A DNA stretch of 64,000 bases from Nectonema munidae (lineage: Eukaryota; Nematomorpha; Nectonematoida; Nectonematidae), in the NCBI GenBank assembly GCA_030549495.1, contig JAUIRK010000635.1, positions 21,518 through 85,517 of the forward strand, given 5' to 3'. Below are positions 36,902 to 48,659 of this stretch, piece by piece. Position numbers and translations under genes: made by a program. Below the pieces are notes generated by a model. That model saw only the letters and a program-made list of their open reading frames with translations. It had not been told where the DNA came from and ran no database searches. Position 1 is the first letter of the stretch; each line of letters opens with the position of its first letter.

Positions 36902-38595
36902 CAGGGGGGGGGGGGGTTCAATATGGGAAAATACAGGCCCATCGGGTACTGGATTGAAAAAGTTTCAAAAGTTTGCAAGATACCACCTACCCTTTATAAC
37001 TGTATTGGTACTTAAAAAAACTGACACTTTTTTTGGTTATACCACCCTTGTCACTCTATATTTATTTGTCGCTTTCATATTTAGCTTTGAGAAATTGAAT
37101 ATATGAATCTGTTTATTATGAAAAACATGTTGTAAAGTCTTTTTTTTTTAATTTTATCTTTCATTTTTGCATCTACCACATATTGTGGAGGAACACTTTT
37201 TCCATGTAAACTTTTATAGTGCTCTTCTAAGCACAATGTCCAAACAACACAGTTACACTTATTTTCAGGACATATTATAGGTTTATTCTATGTTGACTTT
37301 ATGTTCATGCTTTTACTGTAGTTGGTACAATCTGACATGACAATTTTAAAAAAATTTTCTCTTCCCTTTTTTGAGCTGAATTCTACCTTTGTTGAACAAT
37401 TTTCTGATTTGAGATCACAGAGTCCGCAAATAATTGTATCAAAGGTTTCTTTTCTTATATAATGCCCAGCAATATGCTCAATAAGTTTTTTATCACATAC
37501 AAATTTTGCATTTCTTTTCATTTCCATTCTTTATTTCTTCCTCTGCAAAAAGAATTTCTTTATATTCTTTAGTAAATAAAAACTTGCTGCACCCAACAGG
37601 AGGGTCCAAGTCAATTGATGGCTTGATGGGTGTACATTTTTGTAAGCACGATTTAAATTCCTCTTGGGAATTTTCAGTCCAATATATCTTTTCATTGACT
37701 ATCTTAGTTTTCAGCTTTAATAAAAGTAAAGTAAAATTGCTTTTTTCTTTGTAGTATTCTACATAATTTAAAGGTTTTTTTTCAGAATCAAAAATTTGTT
37801 TAACTAAAAAAACATCAACTTTATCTTCGACTATAACACAGTCATTAATATAAAGGAGATTGTCCAAAATCTCTTCTGTGTTTGGATCCTTCAGTGTTTC
37901 TAAAGAGAGACCCTAACTCTTTTCAACCTATCTTTGCTCAAAGGAGTTTTCCTGATTAAATTTTTTAGACAAGTTGATTTATAAATTTTGGTTCCATCTA
38001 TATATACTGTTGGTTCGTGCTTCTCTTTTATTACTTGACAGAGCTTCTACAGAAGTAAAATCTTTTTCATTCAGAGGAAACACCAGAGCACTATTTCGAT
38101 TTTCTTCTAATAGAAAAGGATTTTCAGTTGAAAGTCTAACTCCAATTAAGCAGCCTTCTCGATATGGACACCTTAACGTAACTCTCTTATTCACCAAACT
38201 GTCAACATCAGCTTCAGACAGATAGCAAGCTTCATAGTAGCCTTTCATCCAACAGCTTTTAATATTCACATTTTCAAGCGTCAATAAATCAGCATTCCAA
38301 GAGTTAGGATTAGAATAATCTAAGCATAATCTAGGATTGAAAATGTTCAAAGAGGTAATTTAAATTTATTAAATTTTGATAAAAAAATAATTTTTTTTTA
38401 AATTTTTTAATAATTAAATTACTGCAATATTGAAATTGAAAAATGTTTTTTATTGTATTAAATTTATTGTATTTTTTGTTGTATACTATTTATTAAAGGT
38501 AGGGTACTAAAAATTTTTTTCACATTCATGTATACCCACCCCCCCCCCCCCCCCCCCGGGCTATTTTTTCCTAGCTTTGAACCCCCCCCCCCCCT
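36902..38595 (-). mobile_element. hAT-like element with poly-G terminal repeats
   Basis: Left end CAG followed by about 12 G, TTCAATATGGGAAAATACAGG; right end, reverse complement, about 14 G, TTCAAAGCTAGGAAAAAATAG, then a second poly-C run (38541-38557). Flanks TATACAGG (36894-36901) and AATACAGG (38596-38603) agree at 7 of 8 positions, as expected for a hAT target duplication. It splits a minisatellite. About 1.7 kb with minus-strand coding remnants. Confidence 0.72.
37271..38350 (-). pseudogene. Unrecognised protein of the poly-G element, broken
   Basis: Minus-strand open stretches 38350-37979, 37867-37493 and 37527-37288 appear to be one gene. Readable features: CWMKGYYEACYLSEADVDSL, VTLRCPYREGCLIGV, ENPFLLEENRNSALVF, TNSIYRWNQNLEPTVYIDG-type segment near 37990, PPVGCSKFLFTKEYKEILFA, then KLIEHIAGHYIRKETFD followed by CGLC, which could be a C2H2-like finger. 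I do not recognise the family and see no clear DDE residues. A stop or shift separates each part. Confidence 0.45.
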
Positions 38596-38603
38596 AATAC
38601 AGG

Positions 38604-38903
38604 TATAATGTATATAGGTATTAACTTATGTAGTATCGTCTCCCTGAATGAGGTATATCAAATCTTACATCTAGCAGAATGTGAACAGAAAGTTGAACAT
38701 TGTCTCCCTAGTTATTTGTACATGGAATAGAAACCATCGTAGTATACAGGTTGAAGATGAATCATCGTAGTAAATAGGTTGGAGATGAATCATCGTAGTA
38801 TACATGTTGGAGATGAATCATTGTAGTATATAGTTTGGAGATGAATCATCGTAGAATACAGGTTGGAGAAGAATCATCGTAATATACGGGTTGGAGATAA
38901 CAC
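38604..38903 (+). repeat. 30-bp minisatellite, right of the inserted element
   Basis: About six copies (38722-38903) of a 30-bp unit GGTTGGAGATGAATCATCG TAGTATACA with scattered changes, preceded by GAATGAGGTATATCAAATC and AATGTGAACAGAAAG as at 36600-36840. Confidence 0.88.
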
Positions 38904-39522
38904 GCAAGTTGTCTACCCGCGTTCAACGGTACAGGTTATGAGAATATATCATTACATAGTAGAGAAGAGTGTTCTAAACTCTTTATACTGAAAAAATATT
39001 TCTTCAAATATATTACTGTTTTAGTTTAAAATGCATCCCTTATCTGCTAATTAATGGTATGAAGCCCATGGAAAATATAAACAGTAAAATGGCATTTCTT
39101 AAGGACTTATGATATAAGTAATGTATTCTGAAAGCCCATAAAAATGCTTTAATTTGGTATATCGCATGATGCATTTTGTTGAGAAATGTGAAAGTTATAA
39201 GCGTTTTAATATTTGACTAAAATTTAAGCTAGCAACACTACAAATAAGGTAAGCGTACACTAGCCCGATAAAATAAACCACACACGCGTGCTAAAGATGT
39301 GGTGTAGCGTATGCGAGATAAGAATTCACTGCGTTCACAAACACGTAATGCAACATGTGTTAATCTTTCTTCGCATAGTTAACCGCTAAAATCAATCAAT
39401 ATTATAATGTGATTTATTCTTCGCACGCTGTCGGTATAAATATAACGAATGCCCTTCGTTAAAAATTAGAAAGGTGGTATCTAAACTAAATAAAAGTAGA
39501 CTACGATTATCCAACAAAACTC

Positions 39523-39732
39523 GTACATTTAAGCGACATTTTTCACTTGAAAAATAATTTAAAATTTATTAGAAAAATATTATACTGACCTATACTACTG
39601 ACCCATAAAAAGTAAAAAATAAATATTAATTTTCGACAGTTTTATTTAACTATGACATTTAAAAATGTTAAAAACCATATTCTACTTTTGTGAATATAAA
39701 ATTTTGAAGAAATAATATATAAACTCATCACG
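39523..39732 (+). repeat. Direct repeat, left copy, flanking candidate DDE copy 2
   Basis: Matches 42178-42387 at a shift of 2,655 bp: GTACATT, CATTTTTCACTT, ATTTAAAATTTATTAGAAAA, TATACTGACCTATACTACTG, ACCCATAAAAAGTAAAAAAT, TAATTTTCGACAGTTTT, TTGTGAATATAAAAT. Identity roughly 85-90 percent by eye. Confidence 0.85.
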
Positions 39733-40142
39733 TTCACAATAACACAAAAAAAAATTTTTTTTTGTTCCTGGTTTTATATACTTTTTTTTTGTGTTTTTTA
39801 AGTTTCAAAAAAAGAAAAAATGACTATAAGGTCTCTATCAATTTGGGTTTTTAAAAAATATAGGCTTACAATTAAATCGCACAACTTTGCAGTGAATCAT
39901 TTATATATTACTTCGATTATTAAGTAGTAGTCATAAAATTCTTCTCATATTACTGTTCATGAGTCATTTTAATTTAATTATTATTCAATTCATTCATTTT
40001 AATTTAAAATTCTTCTCAAATTACTTTCTATGAGTCATTTTAATCACTCACTTTAAAATTAATAATAAATGTTATACCGACATGATGTCATTTTGAAACG
40101 TCAGCATAAATAAGTATATTTAAACATATGCTTTGACAGTAC

Positions 40143-41767
40143 ATGAAAAGAGGCAACAAATTTTCCTTAAAAACTTCATTGAAGGTGTGTGAAGCGTATG
40201 AAAAATACTTTGGTATAACAGTTGGGGATCAAGAAAAACTCTGGGCTCCTCATTTTTGCTGTGAACACTGCAAAAAGACTCTAGAAGGCTGGTTAAGAGG
40301 TGAAAAGAAGTCAATGAAATTATCACTCCCTAGGATTTGGCTAGAACCTACTGATCACCTTACAAACTGTTACTTTTGCAAGGTGGATGTTAGCATCAAA
40401 AGAAAAGAAACGAGTGGTACTTCTATAGAATATCCAGATTCCAGATATCGCATCTTCTATTGCTCCAATTCCTCATTGTTCAAATTACCCTCCCCCTGTG
40501 GCACCAACTTCAGCTAAAGCAACAGATACATATAGTATAACAAGTGGTAAACCAAATGAATCTGAGACTGAAGAATTCTTACCTGAAACTACAGAAAAAT
40601 CTCCTCATTTTCCCAATCAAAAAGAATAAATGACTTGATACGAGATATGGGTCTCACCAAACCCAATTCCGAACTCTTTATATCAAGAATGAAAGAATGG
40701 AATTTAGTACAGAAAGAAGTGGAGGTTACAAGTCAGAGACTTAGACATAAACCTTATTCTGATTTTTATACTTTAAAAGATGGACTTTGCTTCTGTCATG
40801 ATGTGCCTGCGCTTTTCCAAGCTATTGAAATTCCTTTTGTTCCCAATGAATGGCGTTTGTTCATAGACAGCTCTACCACAAGCTTAAAATCAGTTCTTTT
40901 GCATAACGGCAATAAACTTCCAACATTGCCGTTAGCCCACTCAGTATTTTTGAAAGAAGACTACTACAGTGTTAAAGTACTTCGTGAAGCTCTTCAATAC
41001 AAAAAATACAAGTGGGAAGTCATTGGAGATTTTAAAATGGTAGCTTTTTTATTAGATCTTCAAGGAGGCTTCATAAAATTTCAGTGTTTTTTATGCTGCT
41101 GGGACAATAGAGCTACCACTCAGCATTTCCAAAGAAAAAATTGGGAAAAGAGGAATGACTATGTAGTTGGGATAAGAAATGTCATGTGGGAGCCACTTGT
41201 TGATCCTCAACTTGTCCTTAGGCCCCTTTACACATTAAGCTAGGCTTAATGAAGCAATTTGTTAAAGGTTTAGATCCCGATTCAGAAGCTTTTACGTACC
41301 TAAAAACCCTTTTTCCAAAGCTTTCTGAAGCAAAAATAAAAGGTGGTATTTTTGTAGGTCCTCAAATAAAGAGAGTGTTTCAGTCTACAGACTTTACAAA
41401 TAAACTTTCTGAAACTGAAAAAATGGCCTGGAACTGCTTTAAAGCAGTCGTCAAAGACTTTCTTGGAAACAGGAGAGCTGAAAACTACCAACAGCTTGTT
41501 CAAAATATGGTAGAAGCTTTTGGTGTCATGGGGTGCAGAATGTCTCTAAAGCTTCATATGTTGGACGCTCATCTTGATAAGTTTAAGGATAATGTGGGTG
41601 CTTACTCAGAAGAGCAAAGTGAGCGATTTCACCAAGATGTTAAAGAAATAGAGCACAGATATCAGGGCCGCTATGAAGAAAATATGATGGGTGATTACAT
41701 CTGGATATTGGTTCGAGAAGACAGTGCAACATACAAACGCCAATCTAAGAGATCTCATCATTTTTAA
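40143..41767 (+). pseudogene. Cys-rich candidate DDE transposase, copy 2
   Basis: Same family as 25689-27366. From 40143: GITVGDQEKLWAPHFCCEHC, basic GEKKS, NCYFCKVDV; then 40635 IRDMGLTKPNSELFISRM, EWRLFIDSSTTSLKSVLLH (first Asp), VIGDFKMVAFLLD (second Asp), CFLCCWDNRATTQHF; then 41249-41767 with ETEKMAWNCFKAVVKDFLGN, AYSEEQSERFHQDVKEIEHR (candidate Glu) and a RYQGRYEENMMGDYIW tail. The first CxxC of the head is absent. Three open pieces with two small breaks (about 40440-40630 and 41240). The EEQSERFHQD motif is better kept here than in copy 1. Terminal repeats not found. Confidence 0.65.
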
Positions 41768-42055
41768 GATTTAATAAATTGTTTGAAAACTTATATTTAT
41801 AAATAAGTTTATTATGCATTTATCTATTATAAATATATTTATTTTAATTTCATAATTTTTATTGTATTATGATTAAAAAAAATATATATCTTGTACCTAT
41901 AGATTATTCAAAATATACCTATGATAAAATTAACGTTTTTCATTGTCCTGATCGCAAACCCAAATATCTAACAAAATAGTAGCGATTTTTTTACCAGTCA
42001 AACAATAGAAATTAGGAAATCACACATAGAAGCTGGGAACAAAAAGTGTGTTACA

Positions 42056-42515
42056 TTTTTTTGAAACTAGATTAAAGTTGACTGACCTCACATAAAAGCG
42101 GATTTTGGAAAAATAAAAATATATTTATTTGTAAAACCTAGCCTATTTTACCCACAAAGAGTATAGCTTCAAATCTTGTACATTCGATCAACATTTTTCA
42201 CTTCAAAAATGATTTAAAATTTATTAGAAAAACATTATACTGACCTATACTACTGACCCATAAAAAGTAAAAAATATATATTAATTTTCGACAGTTTTCT
42301 TCAACTATGAAATTTTAAAATGTAAAAAATCATATTTTACCTTTGTGAATATAAAATATTGAAAAAATATTATATAAATTAAGAACGTTAATTTTTATTG
42401 GTATTTTTTGAAACTAGATAAAACTTGACTGACCTCACATAAAAGCAGATTTTGGAAAAATGAAAATATATTTATTTGTATAACCTAGCCTATGTTAACC
42501 ACAAAGAGTATACCT
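42056..42515 (+). repeat. Direct repeats, right side of copy 2 (347-bp step)
   Basis: TTTTTTGAAACTAGATTAAAG, TTGACTGACCTCACATAAAA, GATTTTGGAAAAAT, ATATTTATTTGTA, CACAAAGAGTATA occurs at about 42056-42170 and again at 42403-42515, a step of 347 bp. Between the two sits the right-hand partner (42178-42387) of the 39523-39732 repeat. Confidence 0.85.
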
Positions 42516-42519
42516 TTCC

Positions 42520-45500
42520 AATGATACCATTTTCATTTAATTTTTTTTTAAAATCTTCACATTAGGCTTCAATAAAAAAGTAGTCCGTAATTTTTTGAAA
42601 AATTTAGACCAAATTTTTCGAAGTAAAGTCCATTTATTAAAATTTTTTAAAACTTTTGCAAAAATAAATTATTCTAGAGTATGTAGCAAACGATAATCTT
42701 TCTAATGATATATATATCATGAAAAAGAAATATTGAAAAACAGTTTAATTCTTTCTGCAAATCAAACAAGTAAAAATTTCCAAAAAAGAATTTTTGAAAT
42801 TTGGCTTTCAATAAGTATGTAAAATATTTTTTGAAAATTTTTATTTTAAGTATATTTTTTTAGCATTTTACGATTTACACATTTAAATGCTGGCAAGTTG
42901 TCTCCCCGGAGGTCTTGCCAGACCTCTGATTTTTACAAAATTCAAGGACATTCGTTCCGATTGTATTAATTGAGAACTGATCATAACAAAGTTTATCCAA
43001 CATACTTTTGAGATTAATCAGGTTCTTGATTTTTGTAAAAGAACGATATTCTACTTTTATTATATATTGAAGGATACTGCAATACTATTTAATTTTTTTA
43101 AAGATATATTAAAGTTTTTTCTTAAGTATTATAATATTATTTTTATATTTTCAAATTTTTTCTTTATATAAAATTATTTTTTAACATTTTACTAATTTTG
43201 CATGGATATGAAGTTTTATTCTTTCATTATCAAGTTAACCTCCTTGCATTTATGACTAATGTCATTTGTTTGGGAAAATTATTATCATTATCTTTGCTTC
43301 CTATTTAAGGAAATAAAAAATTTCTTTAATTTTTTTTATATTTATTATATATTTTTAAATATACGCATTTGTGAGTATAGTTCCAATATTTTTCATAAAT
43401 TTATAATTGAATTTTGGAAAAAAATTAATATTTTGAAATTTTATGTGAAATCGAAAGAAATCGTCTTATAGCGATTATATTCTGTTGTCTTTTTGATTTT
43501 TTTGATGTCTTATTATCTTAAGCATGAAAAGTCAAGGTTGGCTGAGTTAAAGTTTTTAAGTCAGAAACTGCACAAATCTCCAACCTTCATAACTTACACA
43601 ATTCCAAAAATTCTTCCAGAAGCTTCTTACAGAAAAGCAACATGATATTTAATAGTAGAAGTCATTCAAGGCCAGTCATTCTTGGCCTGCAGTCATGGTA
43701 AATAGTATTTATTTGATTATAGCAACATTTCATTTATTTTTAAGACGCATATTATTTTAGCTTCGACGTTCAAGAAATTAACAAATCAGAAATGAGCAAT
43801 TGCGAATTGAACTCAATTTTGAAGCACTCCTCTAATGAATCAAAAAAATGTTAAGAATAATTCAAACTAAAAAAATGAAAAATTTGTAAATACACACTTT
43901 AGAAAAAAATCACGTTAAATGTACTACTTTTGAATTACGACAATTTTGCGGGTTCAATAAATTTTTACCGCTAAAAAAATTAGCAAGTGATGAAATGTGC
44001 AAGAATTTGGTTGAATGATTTTGGAAAATCACAAAATTCCTTGTGGTAGCAATGAACACTTTCTCAAGTTAAAAGTTCTTAGCTTTGTTATAATTTTTTT
44101 GACTCACAGACCCTTGGAATGATAAATAATAATAATTAGCAGACCCAGAGAGAAAATGACGAGGTATAAGTAGATTCAATGGTAAAAGTGAATACTAGAA
44201 ATAGTGGATACAACATTAAATCTATTTGCATTGCCAAAGTACATAAAATTGGTAAAATATTTAAAACAGTACCCACCAAAGCACATCGAACAGACTTTTC
44301 TACATCCTCATCATCAACATCTTCAGATCACCATGATGATCATAATCACCATCATCAATTTAAAATGAGTTCTTTCTTATAATACACAGATATTGATATA
44401 ACCCAAAAAAGGATAGTTCAACACTATAAAAAGTTACCTTATGGGACAATCAATAAACTTAGAAAAATAATATTTAATATGTGGTAAAACTTTTGATTGC
44501 CAAATTATAATAATTCAAGATAAAAGTTAATTTCAAAAATAATCAATTTTTCTTTTAGGTAAGCCACAAAAACGCTTTATACATTACTGATTCCAGAAAC
44601 GTTTATATATAATCGATATTTATTTTAATTTTGTTTCGATTAAAAATTTTTTCCCAAATCTTCATTTATTTCCCTTTTTCATTTAAATAACAGATTCGTT
44701 AAGGAACTATTTTTTCACTTTTTTTTTAATTTTGAAAATGCTTATATGAATAACATAATCACAAATGTCATTAATAAGAAGGGGAGAATGTATCATCTAA
44801 AAATTTTTAGTTGTTTCGCAAACGCTAATCCATGTATCAATTTAATTTTATGTGAAGTCAAATTTTTTAATTTTCATATTTTTAAAGTTATTACATAAAA
44901 ATTGGACTTGTTTCTTCTTCCGGTTTTAAGCTGAACAAATTTAAAACTTCCGTTATAACCGAAGAACTATATCCATTATTCAATGAAGTTATCTACTTTT
45001 GCGTAAGTGAAGATTTTTCATTTTTTGTATTAAAAGTTTTCCGCTCTTTATGCCAAAACTCAATTATGGCATACGCAATAAACCAAAAACATTGTTACCA
45101 AATGAAATTCATTTAGAAAGAAAAACAAAATTTGAAAGTTTCATTGAATCTCAATGGTAGAGCAAGCAAGTAAGGACAAGAGATCATGCTTTTGATGGAT
45201 ACTTTAACAAAGAAAAGATTACCTACTGTGCCATTTTGGATACTTTTAAACCTCTTTCTAAAAATTTTGAATCTTTTCCAAATGTTTTTTTAATTTAAAT
45301 TAATAAAAATCTTACAAAATTTTTCTATTGACTTAAAATAATTCTTAGAAAATGATTACAAGTTTGCAAAATCATATTCACACCTCGTTAATCCGAACAG
45401 AACATTTAAAAAACCATTTGGATGTGAAAAACAATAAATTTCCTGTCAAACATTACAAATATAACTCAAATATTTTTATCTTTCCCGTATTCAGATGTGA

Positions 45501-45595
45501 AAAAAAAAGGGAAATTTTTTTTTGTATATGACTTAAGTCCCAAAAAAAAATATTCAATTTTTGGTAAAGATGTTAAGCGCTTATCATTGATTATA
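42520..45595. other. AT-rich stretch, no gene seen
   Basis: Short ORFs only. A GATGATCATAATCACCATCATCA patch near 44330 gives a His-rich 67-aa ORF that looks like low-complexity sequence. No repeat ends recognised. Confidence 0.45.
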
Positions 45596-45598
45596 TAT

Positions 45599-45604
45599 TT
45601 ATTT
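45599..45604 (-). terminator. Poly(A) signal of CPSF3
   Basis: AATAAA on the minus strand about 40 bp after the CPSF3 stop codon. Confidence 0.6.
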
Positions 45605-45642
45605 TAAAAGTATGTACATGTATACATCCATCATACACAGGA

Positions 45643-47861
45643 TTATATAAAGAGGACCTGTTTAAGCTTTACAACTATATTTTCTACGGTATTCTTGAGA
45701 GATTCGTTTTCAGTCGAAACAGTAAAGTCGTTTAAATTAACGTCTATAAAATCATCATTTACCACAAGTTTCAAAATATCATTGCTTTTGGAAATTTCAA
45801 TTTTAGGGGTATTGGAGTCAGATCTTTCATCTTTACTTTTGATTTCCTTTTCTGAAAGACCATAAAAGTCTTCAAGACAAGATATAAGAGATTTTTCAAA
45901 GAGTTTTTGATCAGAGATACTAGCGCTTGGTGCTTGCACAGGAAGTGGAGATGAACCTTGGCATTTGAGAATAATTGTTATGATTGAGTCGGCGTACATG
46001 TCATTACAAGGAGAAGAATTCCATTCTAAAATCAGCATTGAAGGCTCAACGCTAATATTGATGCATTTAAAGACCATGAAGGAAGGCTTGTCATTTTGTA
46101 AACTTTTTTGAATGTTGGAACCTGTCATCGATTGGAGGTAGTGATGCAAAGTGGATATATTGCCAGTATAAGGAATTTTAAGTTTTTGTGTTACGGTGCT
46201 CATGGCTAGTCCAGTATAATTTGTAATATCTGCTGGACTGACAATGTGATAACTAAAATTACGCTTCATCAAAATCCCAGATATTCTCTGGCCGTCAACA
46301 GGCGGTTTAGAAGCAAGTTCGCCAATAATTTTAGCCATTTTCTCGCCTCTGAAGTATAACTCGACAGCTTGTGTATTACGTGGATTATGAAATTCTATCT
46401 TTGTGCTAGCATCATCCTCATATTCCCTAATGAGTGCACCTTTCAGCCTATACATTTCATTTTGTTCACCGTGAACTAGGACAACGTGCGGAGGCTTTAA
46501 ACGTCTAATAAACTCACTGGTTTGTTTGTAATCAGTGTGAGCAGAAAAAGAAATATAATCAACAGAACATTTAAGAGGCAGCTTTTGTCCATTGATGGCA
46601 GTTATTTCATCAGGCTCAGATAGTATCGTTTTGGCGAGGGTGCCTTCAACGCAGTAGCCAGCAATAATGCAGCCATTTCGCGCATCTGTACACCAATTTT
46701 CAAATAATTCTCGCGACAAACCGTTCTGCATCATGCCTGGACTTGCCATGACTACACTCGGCCCAATATCCTCAAAATCATCCAAATTCTTTAAATATGA
46801 GATAAATTTGAAGTTGAAAGGATTATTGTGAGATATCTTTTTCTTTATATTATCATTCATAGCACTGACAAAGGTTAGAAAAACGTTCATACATTTTTTA
46901 GCTAAGGATGAGGCATAGTAAATCGGCACTTCATGAAGTTCTGTGTGTTTGGACCAGTACTCATCCAAGATTAGCATTAATTCTTGAGCTCGGCCCAAAG
47001 CAAAAACAGGTATCAATACTCTACCTCCTCTATTTATGATCGAGTGAACGAGTTGACAAAAACGCCCTTCACGATCCTCTCTTGGTTCGTGCACATGCGT
47101 TCCATATGTACTTTCACAGATCAAGACATCGGGCCGAACAGAAGGGATTTCAGCTGCCATCAAGTGTCTATCTTCGATGCAAGAAAAATCTCCCGTGTAC
47201 AAAACTTTGACGCCTGCGATTTCAATCATGAACATCGCAGCTCCAAGAACATGCCCAGCATTGTAAGCCCAAAACTTTATGCCATTCACTTCTTTTTCTT
47301 CGTGAAAGTTAATAGGCTCGATTTTAGCGGTACTTCTTATTAAATCGCTTTCTGTATAAAGCATTTGACTCGAACTAAATGCACTAATTTTGATGTAATC
47401 CGAGATGAGCCAGCGGTAAATCGCTTTTGTCGCGTGAGTCATAAAGACTCTGCCACGAAAGGTCGTCTTTTCAATGAACCATGGCAACGCTCCACAATGA
47501 TCCAAGTGGAAATGGGAAACAAGAAGAAGATCAATTTCATCGGGATCAACAAAATCTACATAGGGTAGTGCATCCATTCCAAAAAGACCTGGATGAATTC
47601 CACAGTCCAGCATGATCTTTTTGCCTTTGAATTCAATCACGATACATGATCTTCCAACTTCTTGCCCAGCTCCCAATGGCTTAATAACGACTTGATCTTT
47701 TTCCTCTAATGATAGAGTTGGTTCATATGCTTTAGACACTTAACACAAATAAAAATTATAAAGAAAGCATTTCATTAATCTAGTGAATAAAATGAAGGTT
47801 TACACTTCAGTATTGAAATAAAAACTCTAGTGTTCCCCCGCAATAACGCCATAAAATTACT
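45643..47861 (-). CDS. CPSF3: Cleavage and polyadenylation specificity factor subunit 3 (CPSF73)
   Basis: Zinc-dependent endonuclease that cuts pre-mRNA at the poly(A) site and histone pre-mRNA 3' ends, in the nucleus, within CPSF (family knowledge). One 698-codon frame, human about 684. Metallo-beta-lactamase motif HFHLDH (76-81), GHVLGA (His163), TGDFS (Asp184), CESTYGTH (Glu209); beta-CASP motifs FSAHTD (His401) and LVHGE (His423). All catalytic residues are kept, each shifted by 5 from the human numbering as I recall it. The C-terminal dimer region follows. The frame opens with GTG at 47739-47737, directly after an in-frame TAA, so an upstream exon is needed. I propose A at 47861, donor GTAATT at 47860, acceptor TTAAG ending 47739, then TGTCTAAAGC, which splits the ATG. 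Otherwise intronless. Confidence 0.95.
47739..47860 (-). other. Proposed 122-bp intron splitting the CPSF3 start codon
   Basis: Minus strand: CTGA|GTAATTTTATGG at the donor and TTATTTGTGTTAAG|TGTCTAAA at the acceptor. Joining gives ATGTCTAAAGCA (MSKA). No other in-frame ATG precedes the metallo-beta-lactamase core's IMLDCG. Confidence 0.6.
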
Positions 47862-48349
47862 CAGATTTTGCACCCCTCGTTGCCCGCCATCCATCAACTT
47901 AATCTTCAGTATAAACATATCACTATTATCATGATTTTCCCTCATTTTTGGGTCATTGTCATTTAAATATTTTGTTTTTAATTTTTTTTAAATTTAATGT
48001 TTAAAAAAATGTGCAAATAATTATAATTTTAAAAAGAAATAATATTCCCTTTGATTTTTGTGTTTATGAAAAAATAAAATAATTTCAAAATTCATTTTCA
48101 CTAACATCAACTAAACCAGATTATAGAGCAACATGAAACTAACGGGACACAATACATCATATTAGCTGACGCTATTAGATATAGTAAAAAATCTTGCGAT
48201 TCTGTGAAACCTTCAGCGATAGTAAACTCCTGGCAACAAATGAACTTACTACTAAAGTAGACAATCTGTCTCACGTGATGAAGAAAATAACGTTTTATCT
48301 CTAATTGAGCTACTGCTAGACATATCTATTTTAAACATTGATTCTTCAA

Positions 48350-48643
48350 ATGCCTTCTGAAGAATTTATTACAGTTGACAAAACCCAAGAAACTTTTGTA
48401 GAACTTACTGGCAAAGAATTAATTGAATATTTAAGACCTGCACTCAACGACTCAGATAGGGATGACTTAATACCAGAAATCCAAAGCAAGCCACACACTT
48501 CCATGAAGGATGTAAAAGCCGTATGCAGAACTTTCTTAGAATGTAGGAAAAACAGGAATGAAGGAGATTTAGCATTATTAGAAAATTTAGATAAAAGAAT
48601 TAATGTCATTGTTACTTCAAACTTGAAACAAAAAATATTTTAG
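48350..48643 (+). CDS. Hypothetical 97-aa protein, divergent from CPSF3
   Basis: ATG at 48350 (context TTCAAATGC), stop at 48641. Begins MPSEEFITVDKTQETFVELT and includes GKELIEYLRPALNDSDRDDL and DVKAVCRTFLECRKNR. Charged, acidic, soluble, helix-rich by look, with no signal peptide or membrane segment. I do not recognise a family. In favour of a real gene: balanced amino-acid composition unlike nearby AT-rich chance ORFs, an AATAAA at 48656-48661 just past the stop, and a divergent position about 500 bp from CPSF3, suggesting a shared promoter region. Against: it is short, and could be the last exon of a longer gene or a transposon relic. Confidence 0.45.
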   Translation: MPSEEFITVDKTQETFVELTGKELIEYLRPALNDSDRDDLIPEIQSKPHTSMKDVKAVCRTFLECRKNRNEGDLALLENLDKRINVIVTSNLKQKIF

Positions 48644-48659
48644 ATTTTTTTAGTAAATA

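Noticed and set aside
39523-42387. LTR retrotransposon reading of the direct repeats around copy 2
   Set aside because: The enclosed protein has no gag, protease, RT or integrase features, and the repeats lack recognisable LTR ends.
44179-44382. 67-aa plus-strand ORF with Ser- and His-rich tail
   Set aside because: Composition comes from an ATGATGATCATAATCACC-type simple sequence; no neighbours, no homology I recognise.
46984-47343. 119-aa plus ORF
   Set aside because: Antisense of the conserved CPSF3 catalytic region.
45643-47739. CPSF3 as a processed retrogene (nearly intronless)
   Set aside because: All catalytic residues kept, no poly-A tract or flanking duplication seen, and a plausible 5' intron exists.
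48346-48609. 87-aa minus-strand ORF
   Set aside because: It is the antisense shadow of the 48350-48643 ORF and has no features of its own.
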